Notes under the pieces: model-generated
Databases searched by the model: none
What the model was told of the DNA's origin: nothing
Seen by the model: the letters and a program-made list of their open reading frames with translations, nothing else
Position numbers and translations under genes: made by a program
In this document: piece by piece, positions 54,854 to 63,836 of the stretch
Layout: each line of letters starts with the position of its first letter
How positions within the stretch are numbered: the first letter of the stretch is position 1
Origin: Rubinisphaera italica
Lineage (GTDB): Bacteria > Planctomycetota > Planctomycetia > Planctomycetales > Planctomycetaceae
NCBI RefSeq assembly: GCF_007859715.1
Contig: NZ_SJPG01000001.1
Coordinates: forward strand, 1,452,728-1,516,727
Direction: 5' to 3'
DNA: 64,000 nt

Positions 54854-57800
54854 ATGTCGAGACAGCTTGCCGTCACGTTCGCTTTTCTTGTGTTTAGTTT
54901 GTATCTGAATCCTAATCTGAAAGCTCAGGCTGTCCCTGCTCAAAATGTCCCATTGCAGGTCGTACCAGCAAAGCCTGCCGTTGAAGAGAAGCCGGTTTCA
55001 GTAACTGCTCCAACTTCTGCAGATGCATCTACAGAAACAAAACCTGCCGCAAATGCCGCATCGGAAGAACAGGCGCGGCTAGCTGCAGAAAAGCAGGCAG
55101 AGGAACAATGGAAGGCTCAGCGTCTTAAGAAAATTCAAAGTATGAGTTTTGACCGCCGCCCCTCAGCGATTTTCAAATTATGGGTCATTAAAAACAAACC
55201 CGAAAAGCCAGCAGAGAAAGCAGCAGCAGAAGAAGAAAAGACTGAAGAACCTGCAGCCACAACAAAGCCAGCTCCTCTTACCGAAAGTCAGCAGGCTTTG
55301 GCGAAAGATAAAGAAAAATTCGCAGAGACAATCAAGCTGTTGTCTGAATCTGTGACTCTTGGGGAATGGGAACAACTGAAGAAATTGCTGGCCAATCGTG
55401 AGAGACTGACCGAAGCTGAAGCCGTTGCCGCTTATGATCGAATGATTACTCAATTGGGTTCACAGGTCGGCATGGATTTCACTCAGGTTGTCGGCCTGTC
55501 TGCGGAAATGCAGCAGTTCCTGCAAAATTACGCGAATCAGTCACAAAATCGCCCCGCCAGGGCGTATGCAGAAAAGCATTCGTTAAATTTTCAGGATCTC
55601 ACGGGAATCTTACTGGCTTCCCCCAAGGATTTGACTGATATCCAAATTCGTAAACTGGCCAATTTGCTTCGTCGAGCCGTAGCTTCAGGACATCGAATTG
55701 AAGATTTTGTGGCTCAATTGAAAGAGATCGATACCGAGGAATTCTCGAAACAGAATTCCGCACTCCTGTTGAGTGCCGCCTCATATAATCAATTCACGAT
55801 CGACTTCCTGCCTTCCGTGGAAAAGGCCAAAGAGAAGAAAAGTCTGCAGGAACTCAATCTGCTGGCCGAATATTATCTGGCTCAGTTCAATAAAGACCGG
55901 AAAGAATCCTTCCGAGAACAAGCCTGGGATGTCACGCTGTTGGCATTGGCGATAGAAGATGGAGCAGAAACAGATCGGGCACAGGCGTTGACCAGAGCTG
56001 TCACTTTAGCCCCCAAACTCCGGGAGGAACTCGGCAAAACCTGGCTGGAAGAAAGCTTTACCAAATACCCTGAGCGAGGTCAGGAAATTCTGGCTAAAAT
56101 TGGTACCGCAACTGCTCAGCGTCTTGCCCAGACACCTCAAGACGCTACGAGTCGTCAGGAATATATCGAACTACAGCATGCAGCGGTTCAATCATTCTTT
56201 GATGCAAAAACAGAGGTGACAAACGAGCTGTCAGAAATTCTGAATCTGCTGGCCAGTAACTGGCTGACTGAAGCGAAGGTTGCCTATCAACATTCTCAGC
56301 AAAGTCAGTACGGCTACTCAATGCAACGGGACCAGTATGGAAATATCTACTATGCTCAACCCTCCTATTCGATGAGAGATTCTTCACAACCATTTCGCAT
56401 GGGCCAAGTGAGTCCTATTGATATCAATGCTATTCTGGAATTCTCACCCTCAGAACAATGGTTTGATATACTGGATGAAAGTTCTCAACCAGAATTCACC
56501 AAGACAATCTGTCAACTCTGGTTGAAGGTTAACGAAGCCGATGAAGCCTTTCCGTATATCGAGCAGCTCTCTGAAACACATCCCGAGACCGCACGAGAAC
56601 TGGCTGAAGAATTCCTGAGAGTGTGGACGAAAAATCACAACCCCAATGCTGCACGCGAACGCACGAACTATTACATGTTCATGTACGGCTACGAACAGAA
56701 GGCCGAGAAAATCCCACTGACTCGTTCCCGACAGGAACGCAATTTACAGCAACTCTCAGAATGGATCACCCGTCTGAAAGCCCTGCCACTTGAAGGAGAG
56801 CTCGATGAAGAATTGCTGGTCAGTGCCTTCATGACATGTCATAGCGTCGCCGAGGTTTATGATGTCGAAGACATCGAAGAAATATTCGGAACATGGGGAT
56901 CGATTGAGCCCGAGACAATGGCAGGCTTGATCCAGAAAATGCGTTCGAATCTGAGCAGCACCTGGCGTGATCCCAACGTGCAACGTGATGCCAAAACCAA
57001 ACGTAAAAAAGCGGATATTCAGGCTGAAGTGACGCGTGGTTATCAGGTCGCCAGCAGCGTGCTGAGTAAGGCTCTGGAACAGTATCCAGAACATTGGCAA
57101 TTATCGCTTACTAAAGCCTGTTTATTGCATGACGAGAATGACTATTTGCAGGAAGTGGCTCCTTCATCCGAATTCAGTGCCCGTCGTCAGGTCGCGTTTG
57201 ACGTTTTCGAAAATGCGGCTCAGGCTTATCTAAAACTGGCACCAGAACTTCCTGAGCGCGAACAGTCGACACTCGTGTTCGAACACTGGTTCTATGCGGC
57301 TCTGGGAGCCACGGAACTGCAGGGGATCAGCGAAAAGAATAGCGAGGCTCCTGGTGAAGTCGAGCAGATTGCCGAGATGCTTCAAAAAATGCCCGGTGAA
57401 TTGGGGGAACGTCACCGCGATCAGTTTGCAAATGGACTGTTCACACGCATGAGCGCGGTCAGTCCTTCCTGCAAGTTTCGCTATCTCGAAGCAGGTTTCA
57501 AACTTGTGGGCGATAACCCGGGAGCACTTGAAGCCCGCAAAGTTTACGACTACTACAAGGATTTGGTCACCGAACTCGAACTGGTTGCTCGCCTCGATGG
57601 AAGCAGTACCGTAGGCAATGAGGAACCTTTTGGTGTCTATATTGATCTGCATCACACACAGGAACTGGAGCGGGAAGCAGGAGGCTTTTCCAAGTACCTC
57701 AATAACCAGAAAAATATGTATTTCTCTTACAACTACGGACGCCCTACCGAAAATTATCGGGACAAATTTCAGGATGCGGCTATTCTCATGCTGCAGGATC

Positions 57801-58741
57801 ATTTTGAAGTGCTTTCGGTTACCTTCAATCACCCGGAAACGAAAAGCCGGGCCAATGAATCTCGCGAAGGCTGGCGAATCACGCCGTATGCTCATCTCCT
57901 ACTTAAAGCCCGAGGACCCGAAGTGGATAAAATCCCCGGTCTGAAATTAGATCTCGATTTCATGGATACCTCAGGCTATGTCGTTTTGCCGATCTCAACT
58001 TCGCCTCTGCCAATTGATGCCGGTAAAAAATCTACTCCCTCTCAGTGGAGTGACGCCGAGCTTATTCAGGTACTCGATGAACGGGAGTCCGATAAAGGGA
58101 AACTCAAGGTAGAAGTCCGAGCCACCGGTCGCGGACTGATTCCCGAACTTTCACATCTCGTCGAGACAAAGGTTCCAGCATTTAAAATAGATAGTACAGA
58201 TGATTCCGGAGTCAGCGTCATCGAATTTGATCAGGAAGCCGAGGAACCGATTGTTCGCTCCGAAAGAACCTGGACTCTACATTACACGGCTGCCAATCCT
58301 TCAATACCAACGCCAGAGAAATTTGCCTTCCCCGATCCTGTCGTTGATCTGGAGAAAAGCAGTTATCAGCGCTATGTCGATGCCGATCTTGAAGAAACGG
58401 AACGAATTGTTGCCTTGAATGCCGAGTATGGTTCGAATCGATATGCCTGGACAATCGGAATTCTACTCAGTGTTGCCGGGCTGTTCATACTGATTGGATT
58501 TGTGAGCTTAGCCCGTCAACGACAGTCAGCTTCGTCAGCTCAAGAGGCAATCGCAGAAGAACCACTTACTCCATTCACGCTTCTGACTCGACTCAGAAAA
58601 CACGCTCAAACTGTGGATTTAAGCCCGGAACAGCAAGCCGCTTTGCAGTCCGACATTGCTCAAGTCGAAGAGCACTACTTCGCTGATTCGCAGTCAAAAG
58701 CAAAACCTGATTTACGGCAACTTAGTGCTCAGTGGTCATGA
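54854..58741 (+). CDS. Large exported, C-terminally anchored protein of operon 2
   Basis: 1295 residues from the ATG at 54854, which opens into a signal peptide (about 1-24); a longer frame from 54773 runs through the repeat and is rejected. An Ala/Glu/Pro/Lys-rich stretch occupies about 25-155. The body (about 200-1000) is helical with many repeat-like helix pairs, perhaps TPR or HEAT-like. The C-terminal part (about 1000-1180) is beta-rich. One membrane helix lies at about 1222-1243 (IGILLSVAGLFILIGFV) and is followed by a cytoplasmic tail of about 70 residues. No known catalytic motif is visible. Its place at the end of the MoxR/VWA operon suggests a structural or client role; that is inference. 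Confidence 0.75.
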   Translation: MSRQLAVTFAFLVFSLYLNPNLKAQAVPAQNVPLQVVPAKPAVEEKPVSVTAPTSADASTETKPAANAASEEQARLAAEKQAEEQWKAQRLKKIQSMSFDRRPSAIFKLWVIKNKPEKPAEKAAAEEEKTEEPAATTKPAPLTESQQALAKDKEKFAETIKLLSESVTLGEWEQLKKLLANRERLTEAEAVAAYDRMITQLGSQVGMDFTQVVGLSAEMQQFLQNYANQSQNRPARAYAEKHSLNFQDLTGILLASPKDLTDIQIRKLANLLRRAVASGHRIEDFVAQLKEIDTEEFSKQNSALLLSAASYNQFTIDFLPSVEKAKEKKSLQELNLLAEYYLAQFNKDRKESFREQAWDVTLLALAIEDGAETDRAQALTRAVTLAPKLREELGKTWLEESFTKYPERGQEILAKIGTATAQRLAQTPQDATSRQEYIELQHAAVQSFFDAKTEVTNELSEILNLLASNWLTEAKVAYQHSQQSQYGYSMQRDQYGNIYYAQPSYSMRDSSQPFRMGQVSPIDINAILEFSPSEQWFDILDESSQPEFTKTICQLWLKVNEADEAFPYIEQLSETHPETARELAEEFLRVWTKNHNPNAARERTNYYMFMYGYEQKAEKIPLTRSRQERNLQQLSEWITRLKALPLEGELDEELLVSAFMTCHSVAEVYDVEDIEEIFGTWGSIEPETMAGLIQKMRSNLSSTWRDPNVQRDAKTKRKKADIQAEVTRGYQVASSVLSKALEQYPEHWQLSLTKACLLHDENDYLQEVAPSSEFSARRQVAFDVFENAAQAYLKLAPELPEREQSTLVFEHWFYAALGATELQGISEKNSEAPGEVEQIAEMLQKMPGELGERHRDQFANGLFTRMSAVSPSCKFRYLEAGFKLVGDNPGALEARKVYDYYKDLVTELELVARLDGSSTVGNEEPFGVYIDLHHTQELEREAGGFSKYLNNQKNMYFSYNYGRPTENYRDKFQDAAILMLQDHFEVLSVTFNHPETKSRANESREGWRITPYAHLLLKARGPEVDKIPGLKLDLDFMDTSGYVVLPISTSPLPIDAGKKSTPSQWSDAELIQVLDERESDKGKLKVEVRATGRGLIPELSHLVETKVPAFKIDSTDDSGVSVIEFDQEAEEPIVRSERTWTLHYTAANPSIPTPEKFAFPDPVVDLEKSSYQRYVDADLEETERIVALNAEYGSNRYAWTIGILLSVAGLFILIGFVSLARQRQSASSAQEAIAEEPLTPFTLLTRLRKHAQTVDLSPEQQAALQSDIAQVEEHYFADSQSKAKPDLRQLSAQWS

Positions 58742-58791
58742 GGAAAAGATTAAGTTCATGAAGCATCGATAAAAGAGTGTCGCGGAATAAT

Positions 58792-58820
58792 CATGAATTA
58801 CGTAAAGCATAAAATTCATG
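58792..58820. terminator. Inverted repeat between convergent genes
   Basis: CATGAATT (58792-58799) and AATTCATG (58813-58820) are exact reverse complements, with further pairing outside (AATAA and TTATT). It lies between the end of operon 2 and the convergent SGNH fragment. Low GC makes it a weak terminator at best. Confidence 0.4.
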
Positions 58821-58823
58821 TCA

Positions 58824-59577
58824 TTATTCGTCCTTGATTTCACGCAGTCGTTTTGACAGATACTTCGCGGTTTCATCGGCAATCACGTTGTAGCCGGCCA
58901 AGTTGGGATGCCGATCTGCATACCAACCTTCCAGATGGCCGAGGATGGGGGCGAGTTCATTACTCATGATTTCCACACTTGGCCCCTTCACAAAAGGTTT
59001 GACTAATTCGTGATACTGCTTGGCGATTTGTTCGAGCGGATACCGACGATAATTGAGCATATTGAATCCCTTCTTCAATTCGTCAGCGTAGCGTGGATAG
59101 ATGTCAAAGACCTCTAAGTTTTCTTTCTTGGCCACTTGGCGAACCAGATCGTTGATCTCTTTGCTGGCTTCTTCATTAGCGAAGGGAATGACAGTCATCG
59201 GAACAAGCAATGCGTTCGGATGGTCTTCTTTCAGGCGAGCAAGAAATTCGTGAAAATCTTTGGTGAAGTTTTCGGAAAACTCTTCTCGCCTCGCTCGGTC
59301 GTTTAGACCGTAGCGAATGAAAATGAAATCCAGTCCTGGCAATTTGGCCGCATCGCGATCGTATCGTCCTGAGTCGAGAAGTCGACGAATGTATTCTCCG
59401 CTCAAACTGGAATTGATAACCTGGCATGGAGGAAGGTCTCCTTCAGCGGCCAGTAATTGCTCCAATACTTTCTCCAAATGCGGGCCTTCGGGTTTATGAA
59501 CGACTGGGAGAATTTCAATTCCGTCGTAAGAGATTTGTCGTTCAAAGAACAACTTTAGATCTGGCGGTTTTAGAAAG
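58824..59577 (-). pseudogene. SGNH/GDSL hydrolase, 5'-truncated
   Basis: The preserved part has the later SGNH blocks: IRYGLNDRARREEF (block III with Asn) and DRHPNLAGY (block V with the catalytic Asp/His). The N-terminal block I with the nucleophilic Ser (GDS or GNS) is missing: the frame on this strand continues to 59660, but its first 30 residues ([15 protein letters not shown] and so on) look like the antisense of the neighbouring efflux-pump fragment, not like a hydrolase. So the product cannot be a complete hydrolase. It is a clean 5' loss at a junction near 59575-59600. Alternatively an unusual start or a different Ser exists, but none is visible. Confidence 0.65.
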
Positions 59578-59602
59578 TGGTGCAGATGAAGGCAGCGAAA
59601 TT

Positions 59603-59980
59603 GTGATTGGTGGAATTGCAGGAGCCTTTCTGTGCGGAGGAGTGATTTCGTTGGGATCATTGATTGGCTTCGTCACCGTCCTGGGAGTCGCGGCTCGGAA
59701 TGGCATCATGATGATCGACCACTATCGACATCTCGAACATAACGAAGGTGTTCCGTTCGGAACCGATATAATCCTCCGGGGAGCCTCAGAGCGACTTGCC
59801 CCGATTCTCATGACAGCCCTGACGCTGGTGCCAATCATTCTTGGAGGCAATATTCCGGGCCACGAAATCGAATTCCCTGTGGCCTTCATTATTCTGGGAG
59901 GACTGACCACGTCCACACTCCTGAATCTGCTTGTGGTTCCTACCTTCTACTATTGGTTGATGAAACCCAGGAGTATATGA
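59603..59980 (+). pseudogene. RND-type efflux transporter (CusA/CzcA-like), C-terminal fragment
   Basis: From about 59603 the + frame matches the last part of a heavy-metal or related RND pump: [33 protein letters not shown], split here as [17 protein letters not shown] and [11 protein letters not shown], then [16 protein letters not shown] and [20 protein letters not shown]. An RND pump has over 1000 residues; only about 125 remain. The segment after MTAL also seems to have lost about five codons compared with the usual family sequence. The upstream part of the frame (59426-59600) is antisense to the SGNH fragment and not pump-like. No porter, docking or N-terminal membrane part exists in the window. 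Confidence 0.75.
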
Positions 59981-60086
59981 CTACTCTAAAGTCGACTCGA
60001 TGTGCGTTATTTGAAGGTCCATTTGATGTCCCCCAGACCAGGAAAATCCAGCAACCAAAGTCACCATGATTTTCAAGGATGACTAA

Positions 60087-61190
60087 TTAAATGGGTAATA
60101 ACAAAGCAGCTTCGACCGTGATGCCTGGTCCAAAACCTAGAACCAGGCATGGGAGATGATTCTCGTCTTGCATCATTTGCTGGAGAATGAAGAAGACGGT
60201 CGCCGAACTCATGTTCCCGTAATTTTGCAGGATGTCGTAGGAATGCCTCAATGCGTCTGCTGGCAATTCGACGGCTTCCTGAAAAGCTGCCAGAATTCTC
60301 GGTCCACCAGGGTGGACAGCCCAACCACGAATTTCCTCAATGGAGAGATCGTGCGTGGCAAGCCACTGACTGAGCCAGGGTTTAATGTGGTCGTAAATCA
60401 ATTGGGGTAATGCGGAAGAAAGTGTCATTTCAAACCCTTGGTTACCGATCGACCAGGACATCATTTCCACAGAATCAGGAATGACATACGATGTTGAAGC
60501 AGCGACCCGCCAACCGGTTTGAGGTGCATGATTTGATGAGTCTGGAAGTCCAATCACCGCCATGGCTCCATCAGCAAACAATGCATTCGCAACAATCTGA
60601 TCCGCTCCCCCTTCGTACTGATAATGCAGTGTGCATAACTCTGTCGCACACAAGAGAACTGCTGAGTCCGGATTAGAATTTGTATAAGCGGCCGCCGTCC
60701 GCAAGCCGTTAAGTCCACCATGACAGCCCATAAATCCGACATGTGTCCTCGAAGTCGAACGCTTCAATGGCAACTGTTCAATCAGATCGAGATCAAATCC
60801 CGGAGCATGAAATCCACTGCAGGAAACGGTGACGAGATCAGTAATACGATTGGGGTTCAGATTCGCCATTTCAAATGCCTGCTGGCAAGCATTTACCGCC
60901 AGTGGGGTCGCATGTTCCTGATACGCCTGCATCCGTTTTAAGGTATCCGGGCCGAGATAATCGGGTTGTTCTTCAACGGATTCATAGAGACTTTGCCGCT
61001 CCATCAAGTCGCCGCTGGAAGATCCCAAAATGCAACTGTGTCGTTGCTGGACTCGGGATTTTTCATACAACTTAGGCAGCACACGACGCTCCTTCTCGGA
61101 GCCTCGATACATTTTCTGAGAGATTTGAAACCGGTCTTCCATTGTGGCGACATGTTTTGGAGTCGCTGTTCCAATCGCAATTATTTTCAT
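60087..61190 (-). CDS. Type III polyketide synthase (chalcone/stilbene synthase family)
   Basis: 367 residues, cytoplasmic, usual length for the family. The catalytic triad is complete: Cys124 in VSCSGFHAPGFD, His293 in WAVHPGGPRIL and Asn326 in YGNMSSATV. These enzymes extend a starter acyl-CoA with malonyl-CoA and cyclise the product. The gene lies downstream of an FAD oxidoreductase (41 bases apart) and a methyltransferase on the same strand, so the three form one operon in the order methyltransferase, oxidoreductase, synthase. This gene set equals that of known phenolic-lipid clusters such as srsABC of Streptomyces, in which an alkylresorcinol is methylated and hydroxylated. The product here is inferred, not known. 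Confidence 0.93.
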   Translation of the reverse strand: MKIIAIGTATPKHVATMEDRFQISQKMYRGSEKERRVLPKLYEKSRVQQRHSCILGSSSGDLMERQSLYESVEEQPDYLGPDTLKRMQAYQEHATPLAVNACQQAFEMANLNPNRITDLVTVSCSGFHAPGFDLDLIEQLPLKRSTSRTHVGFMGCHGGLNGLRTAAAYTNSNPDSAVLLCATELCTLHYQYEGGADQIVANALFADGAMAVIGLPDSSNHAPQTGWRVAASTSYVIPDSVEMMSWSIGNQGFEMTLSSALPQLIYDHIKPWLSQWLATHDLSIEEIRGWAVHPGGPRILAAFQEAVELPADALRHSYDILQNYGNMSSATVFFILQQMMQDENHLPCLVLGFGPGITVEAALLLPI

Positions 61191-61231
61191 CAGTACTTTC
61201 GTCGAGAAGGCTCGGATTGAGTTCGTCTACT

Positions 61232-62392
61232 TTATCCGTGGATAGACCGGACAAAGGGGCGAGAGATCTGCGGGGCTATGCTGAGGAGATTAATTGCCGG
61301 TCGAATTAGCCAGGGCGTATCCAGCATTCTTTTTATAATTTTACAGGTGAGTTGCCGTCTCCTGACTAACTTCTGGTGATGGAAATTCCAATCCTGTACA
61401 AATTGCGGTTTCCAATTATGAATCGCTTGTCCGGCCAGAGACTGAACCAGTTCAGCCGATTCAAACGCCCAGGCCATGCCTTCACCTGTAAACGGTTCGA
61501 CATAACCTGCAGCATCTCCCAAGACAAAAGTTCGAGGGAATGCAGGGCATCTGAGCTGTCTTGTAATCGGTAAGGTTCCCTGCCATTGGGGGGCGAAAGC
61601 CGAGAGCTTAGTACCAAACCCCGTCCGCTCAAGCATCCCAGAGATAACTTGCGTCACTCCACCTGCCTGCTTGATGATAGCGCGATTCAGTGCAGCGGCA
61701 AGGTTTAATTTTCCATCTTCCAGTTGAACCAGGCCCACATATCCAGCACGATCGACAATCATCTCGATTGTCTGACTTTCAATCCAATTCCCAGAGTCCA
61801 CAATAGCCGCGACCCCAATCTTCGAATTCTTTTCGACATCGACAGGGATTTCTTCTCCAGAGTTGTTGGGAATCTCTCCCAATCCACTGCAGCAGAGAAT
61901 CAGTTTGGCTTCCAGCAAGATAGTTTCCGCAGGCGACTGCAACGTTATAGTCCGAGAGTGATCGTTCACTTGCCCAAGGATTGCCGTGCTTCCCTGTATG
62001 AGATCTGCCCCTGCAGAGACGGCCCTTTGCAGCAAATTGTAATCGAGTTCCGCCCGAGAAAGCACGACTCCTCCAGCGGTTGGCAATCGAACGGATTGAC
62101 TGGCCGATTTCAAGACAAAGGATTTCAAAGGAATCGCTCGGGTCAGCACCTCCGACAATCCCAGATGCTCAAGCTGCCGAACTGCTCGCCCACTTAAGCA
62201 ACAGCCGCACACTTTGGCTCGGGGGAATGTTTTCTTTTCGACAATTAATACTTTAAATCCCTCTTGGGCGAGTAGAAAAGCAGAGGCAGCGCCAGCAGGT
62301 CCTGCTCCAATAACGACCACGTCCCATAACTGAGTAGCTGCTTTTGTCAGCGAAATATCTGTAATGGATTGATTCAAACAGAAACCTTCCAC
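61232..62392 (-). CDS. FAD-dependent oxidoreductase of the geranylgeranyl reductase type
   Basis: 386 residues. The Rossmann motif GAGPAG is at 29-34, followed by VEKKTFPRAKVCGCC, typical of the geranylgeranyl-reductase/halogenase-related flavoproteins. A second FAD motif (VLGDAAGYVEPFTGEGM) lies at about 291-307. It starts 19 bases inside the methyltransferase gene and ends 41 bases before the polyketide synthase. In related clusters such flavoproteins hydroxylate or reduce the polyketide ring. Whether it acts as a monooxygenase or a reductase cannot be decided from sequence. Confidence 0.9.
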   Translation of the reverse strand: MEGFCLNQSITDISLTKAATQLWDVVVIGAGPAGAASAFLLAQEGFKVLIVEKKTFPRAKVCGCCLSGRAVRQLEHLGLSEVLTRAIPLKSFVLKSASQSVRLPTAGGVVLSRAELDYNLLQRAVSAGADLIQGSTAILGQVNDHSRTITLQSPAETILLEAKLILCCSGLGEIPNNSGEEIPVDVEKNSKIGVAAIVDSGNWIESQTIEMIVDRAGYVGLVQLEDGKLNLAAALNRAIIKQAGGVTQVISGMLERTGFGTKLSAFAPQWQGTLPITRQLRCPAFPRTFVLGDAAGYVEPFTGEGMAWAFESAELVQSLAGQAIHNWKPQFVQDWNFHHQKLVRRRQLTCKIIKRMLDTPWLIRPAINLLSIAPQISRPFVRSIHG

Positions 62393-63042
62393 TTCAGTAA
62401 AAAACGTTCCGGCCAGAATCGAGTCACCGTTTCATTCTCCAGTCCAGCCTGCTGAGCCAGAGAATGAACTTCCTGTTCAGTGTAAGCGGCTTCGACAGAT
62501 CGAGGACCATCCACATGAACGATCTTTGAACGGGACAACAGTCGCGTGCCCCACCAGGCCAGTTGATAACCCCATCGGCTACGGCGGAGATCACTCACCA
62601 GAACCAGTCGTTCTGCTCTGGATGCCATGCTTTTCAGTAATTCAATAGCTTGATCTTCCGATAAATGATGCAGAAATAAAGAGCAGAAGACGACATCGGC
62701 CTGGAGGGAATGGTCAGGTTCCAGTGCATTTTGTATGTGCGTTTCAACAGGCAACTGAGCCGCTTCAAAATGACTGGCCGTCGTTTCAATGGCGGTCGGA
62801 CTTAAATCGCAGGCGATCCACTTCATGTTGCAGCCGGCGGCCTGTCCTTTTTTTGCCAAAGTCAGCAGAACATCACCGCCACCACAGGCGACATCCAATA
62901 CCGACAGAGGTTTTTCCGTTTCCTGAGAAAGCGTGAGTATGTTCCGCCATAGCATGCGTGTGCTGCACGTCACCAGATTGATCCGAGCGAGTCCCTGTAA
63001 TGCCATTGCATGTTCGGCTCGATCCAAATCGGGATCATCCAT
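62374..63042 (-). CDS. SAM-dependent methyltransferase of the type III PKS operon
   Basis: 222 residues from the ATG at 63042, which follows an AAGGGGA ribosome site; a TTG at 63072 would add 10 residues and is less likely. Motif I of class I methyltransferases, VLDVACGGGD, is at 48-57. The later segments IACDLSPTAIE and VVFCSLFLHHLS, and a C-terminal strand ending in FLLKWKVSV, complete the fold. It is the first gene of the operon and overlaps the flavoprotein gene by 19 bases. It probably methylates the polyketide or its hydroxylated form. The upstream gap should carry the promoter. Confidence 0.9.
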   Translation of the reverse strand: MDDPDLDRAEHAMALQGLARINLVTCSTRMLWRNILTLSQETEKPLSVLDVACGGGDVLLTLAKKGQAAGCNMKWIACDLSPTAIETTASHFEAAQLPVETHIQNALEPDHSLQADVVFCSLFLHHLSEDQAIELLKSMASRAERLVLVSDLRRSRWGYQLAWWGTRLLSRSKIVHVDGPRSVEAAYTEQEVHSLAQQAGLENETVTRFWPERFLLKWKVSV

Positions 63043-63836
63043 CAATTCCCCTTGCAGGTTTCGACTCTTCAAATTTACCGGAATTGTGAACTTTCCTTAC
63101 AAAAGGGGAGCAGAGATTATTCAAGTTATATTAGTCAGAACCTCTTGAAATGACAGACCCATAGAACTCAAAGTTCTCAATTGGTTACCAAAACAGCCAG
63201 ACCAGACTGCTGTATGTAATCGAACGTCGTCTAGAGCATATTCAAAAATTACCTGCAGCGTTCTTAGGACATTTGATGTCTATGCGACTGCAGATACCAA
63301 TTGAAAATGGTCTAAGTGGAACGTTCCCTCTAAGAATACGGATTGATACCTCTCAAACTCGCAGATCAAAACAACCCGAAATCTAAGCAGGAATGCCGTG
63401 TTGATACTACTATAGAGAGTTATCGCATGTCGATTCTTTTTGATAATCTTTAGCGAACTATAAACTGTCCAATCGATGAACATTTTCTTTCCAGTACTAG
63501 TCTGGCAGAGTTGTGTCTCCCCTGAATTTCAGAGATTTATTAATGGTACATGGATTGCGGTACGAAATGATTCACTTGTGATTTCAACGTGAAGTCCGTA
63601 TCTGGTGAGTCAACGATTTTACTCTCAATCTCCCACCAAAGGAGGTTGCCTGCCAGTTGTGTTTTAACAGGTGAAATTCTTAAAAATCGTTTGATGTGAA
63701 ATTCGCTACAATGATGACCGCGAAATATATGACAGCCAGATACTTCTGTATGATGAATAATGAAATACTTTGAACTGAGTGCAATAATGAAAATCTATGG
63801 TATTTCTCTTTTGATGAAATAAGGCGTTTGACGGAC
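63043..63836. other. Long intergenic region with the third repeat copy
   Basis: About 790 bases with no supported gene. It contains the promoter region of the polyketide operon, the third copy of the MITE-like repeat (63231-63315), and AT-rich DNA to 63836. A minus-strand open frame of 67 residues (63280-63483) starts outside the repeat at 63483 and runs into its right end; it shows no ribosome site or family feature. Confidence 0.6.
63231..63315 (-). repeat. MITE-like repeat, copy 3 (85 bp, inverted orientation)
   Basis: The reverse complement matches copy 2 from end to end except for a 22-base deletion between two AACGCTG direct repeats. Both ends carry the TA that marks copy 2 (CTAG on one side, CTAA on the other). 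The terminal arms (63231-63258 and 63288-63315) are imperfect inverted repeats. Confidence 0.88.

Noticed and set aside
57230..57895. A 221-residue open frame on the - strand
   Set aside because: Antisense to the large gene of operon 2, no recognisable domain, no ribosome site.
63280..63483. A 67-residue open frame on the - strand
   Set aside because: It partly overlaps the third repeat copy and has no ribosome site or similarity that I recognise.
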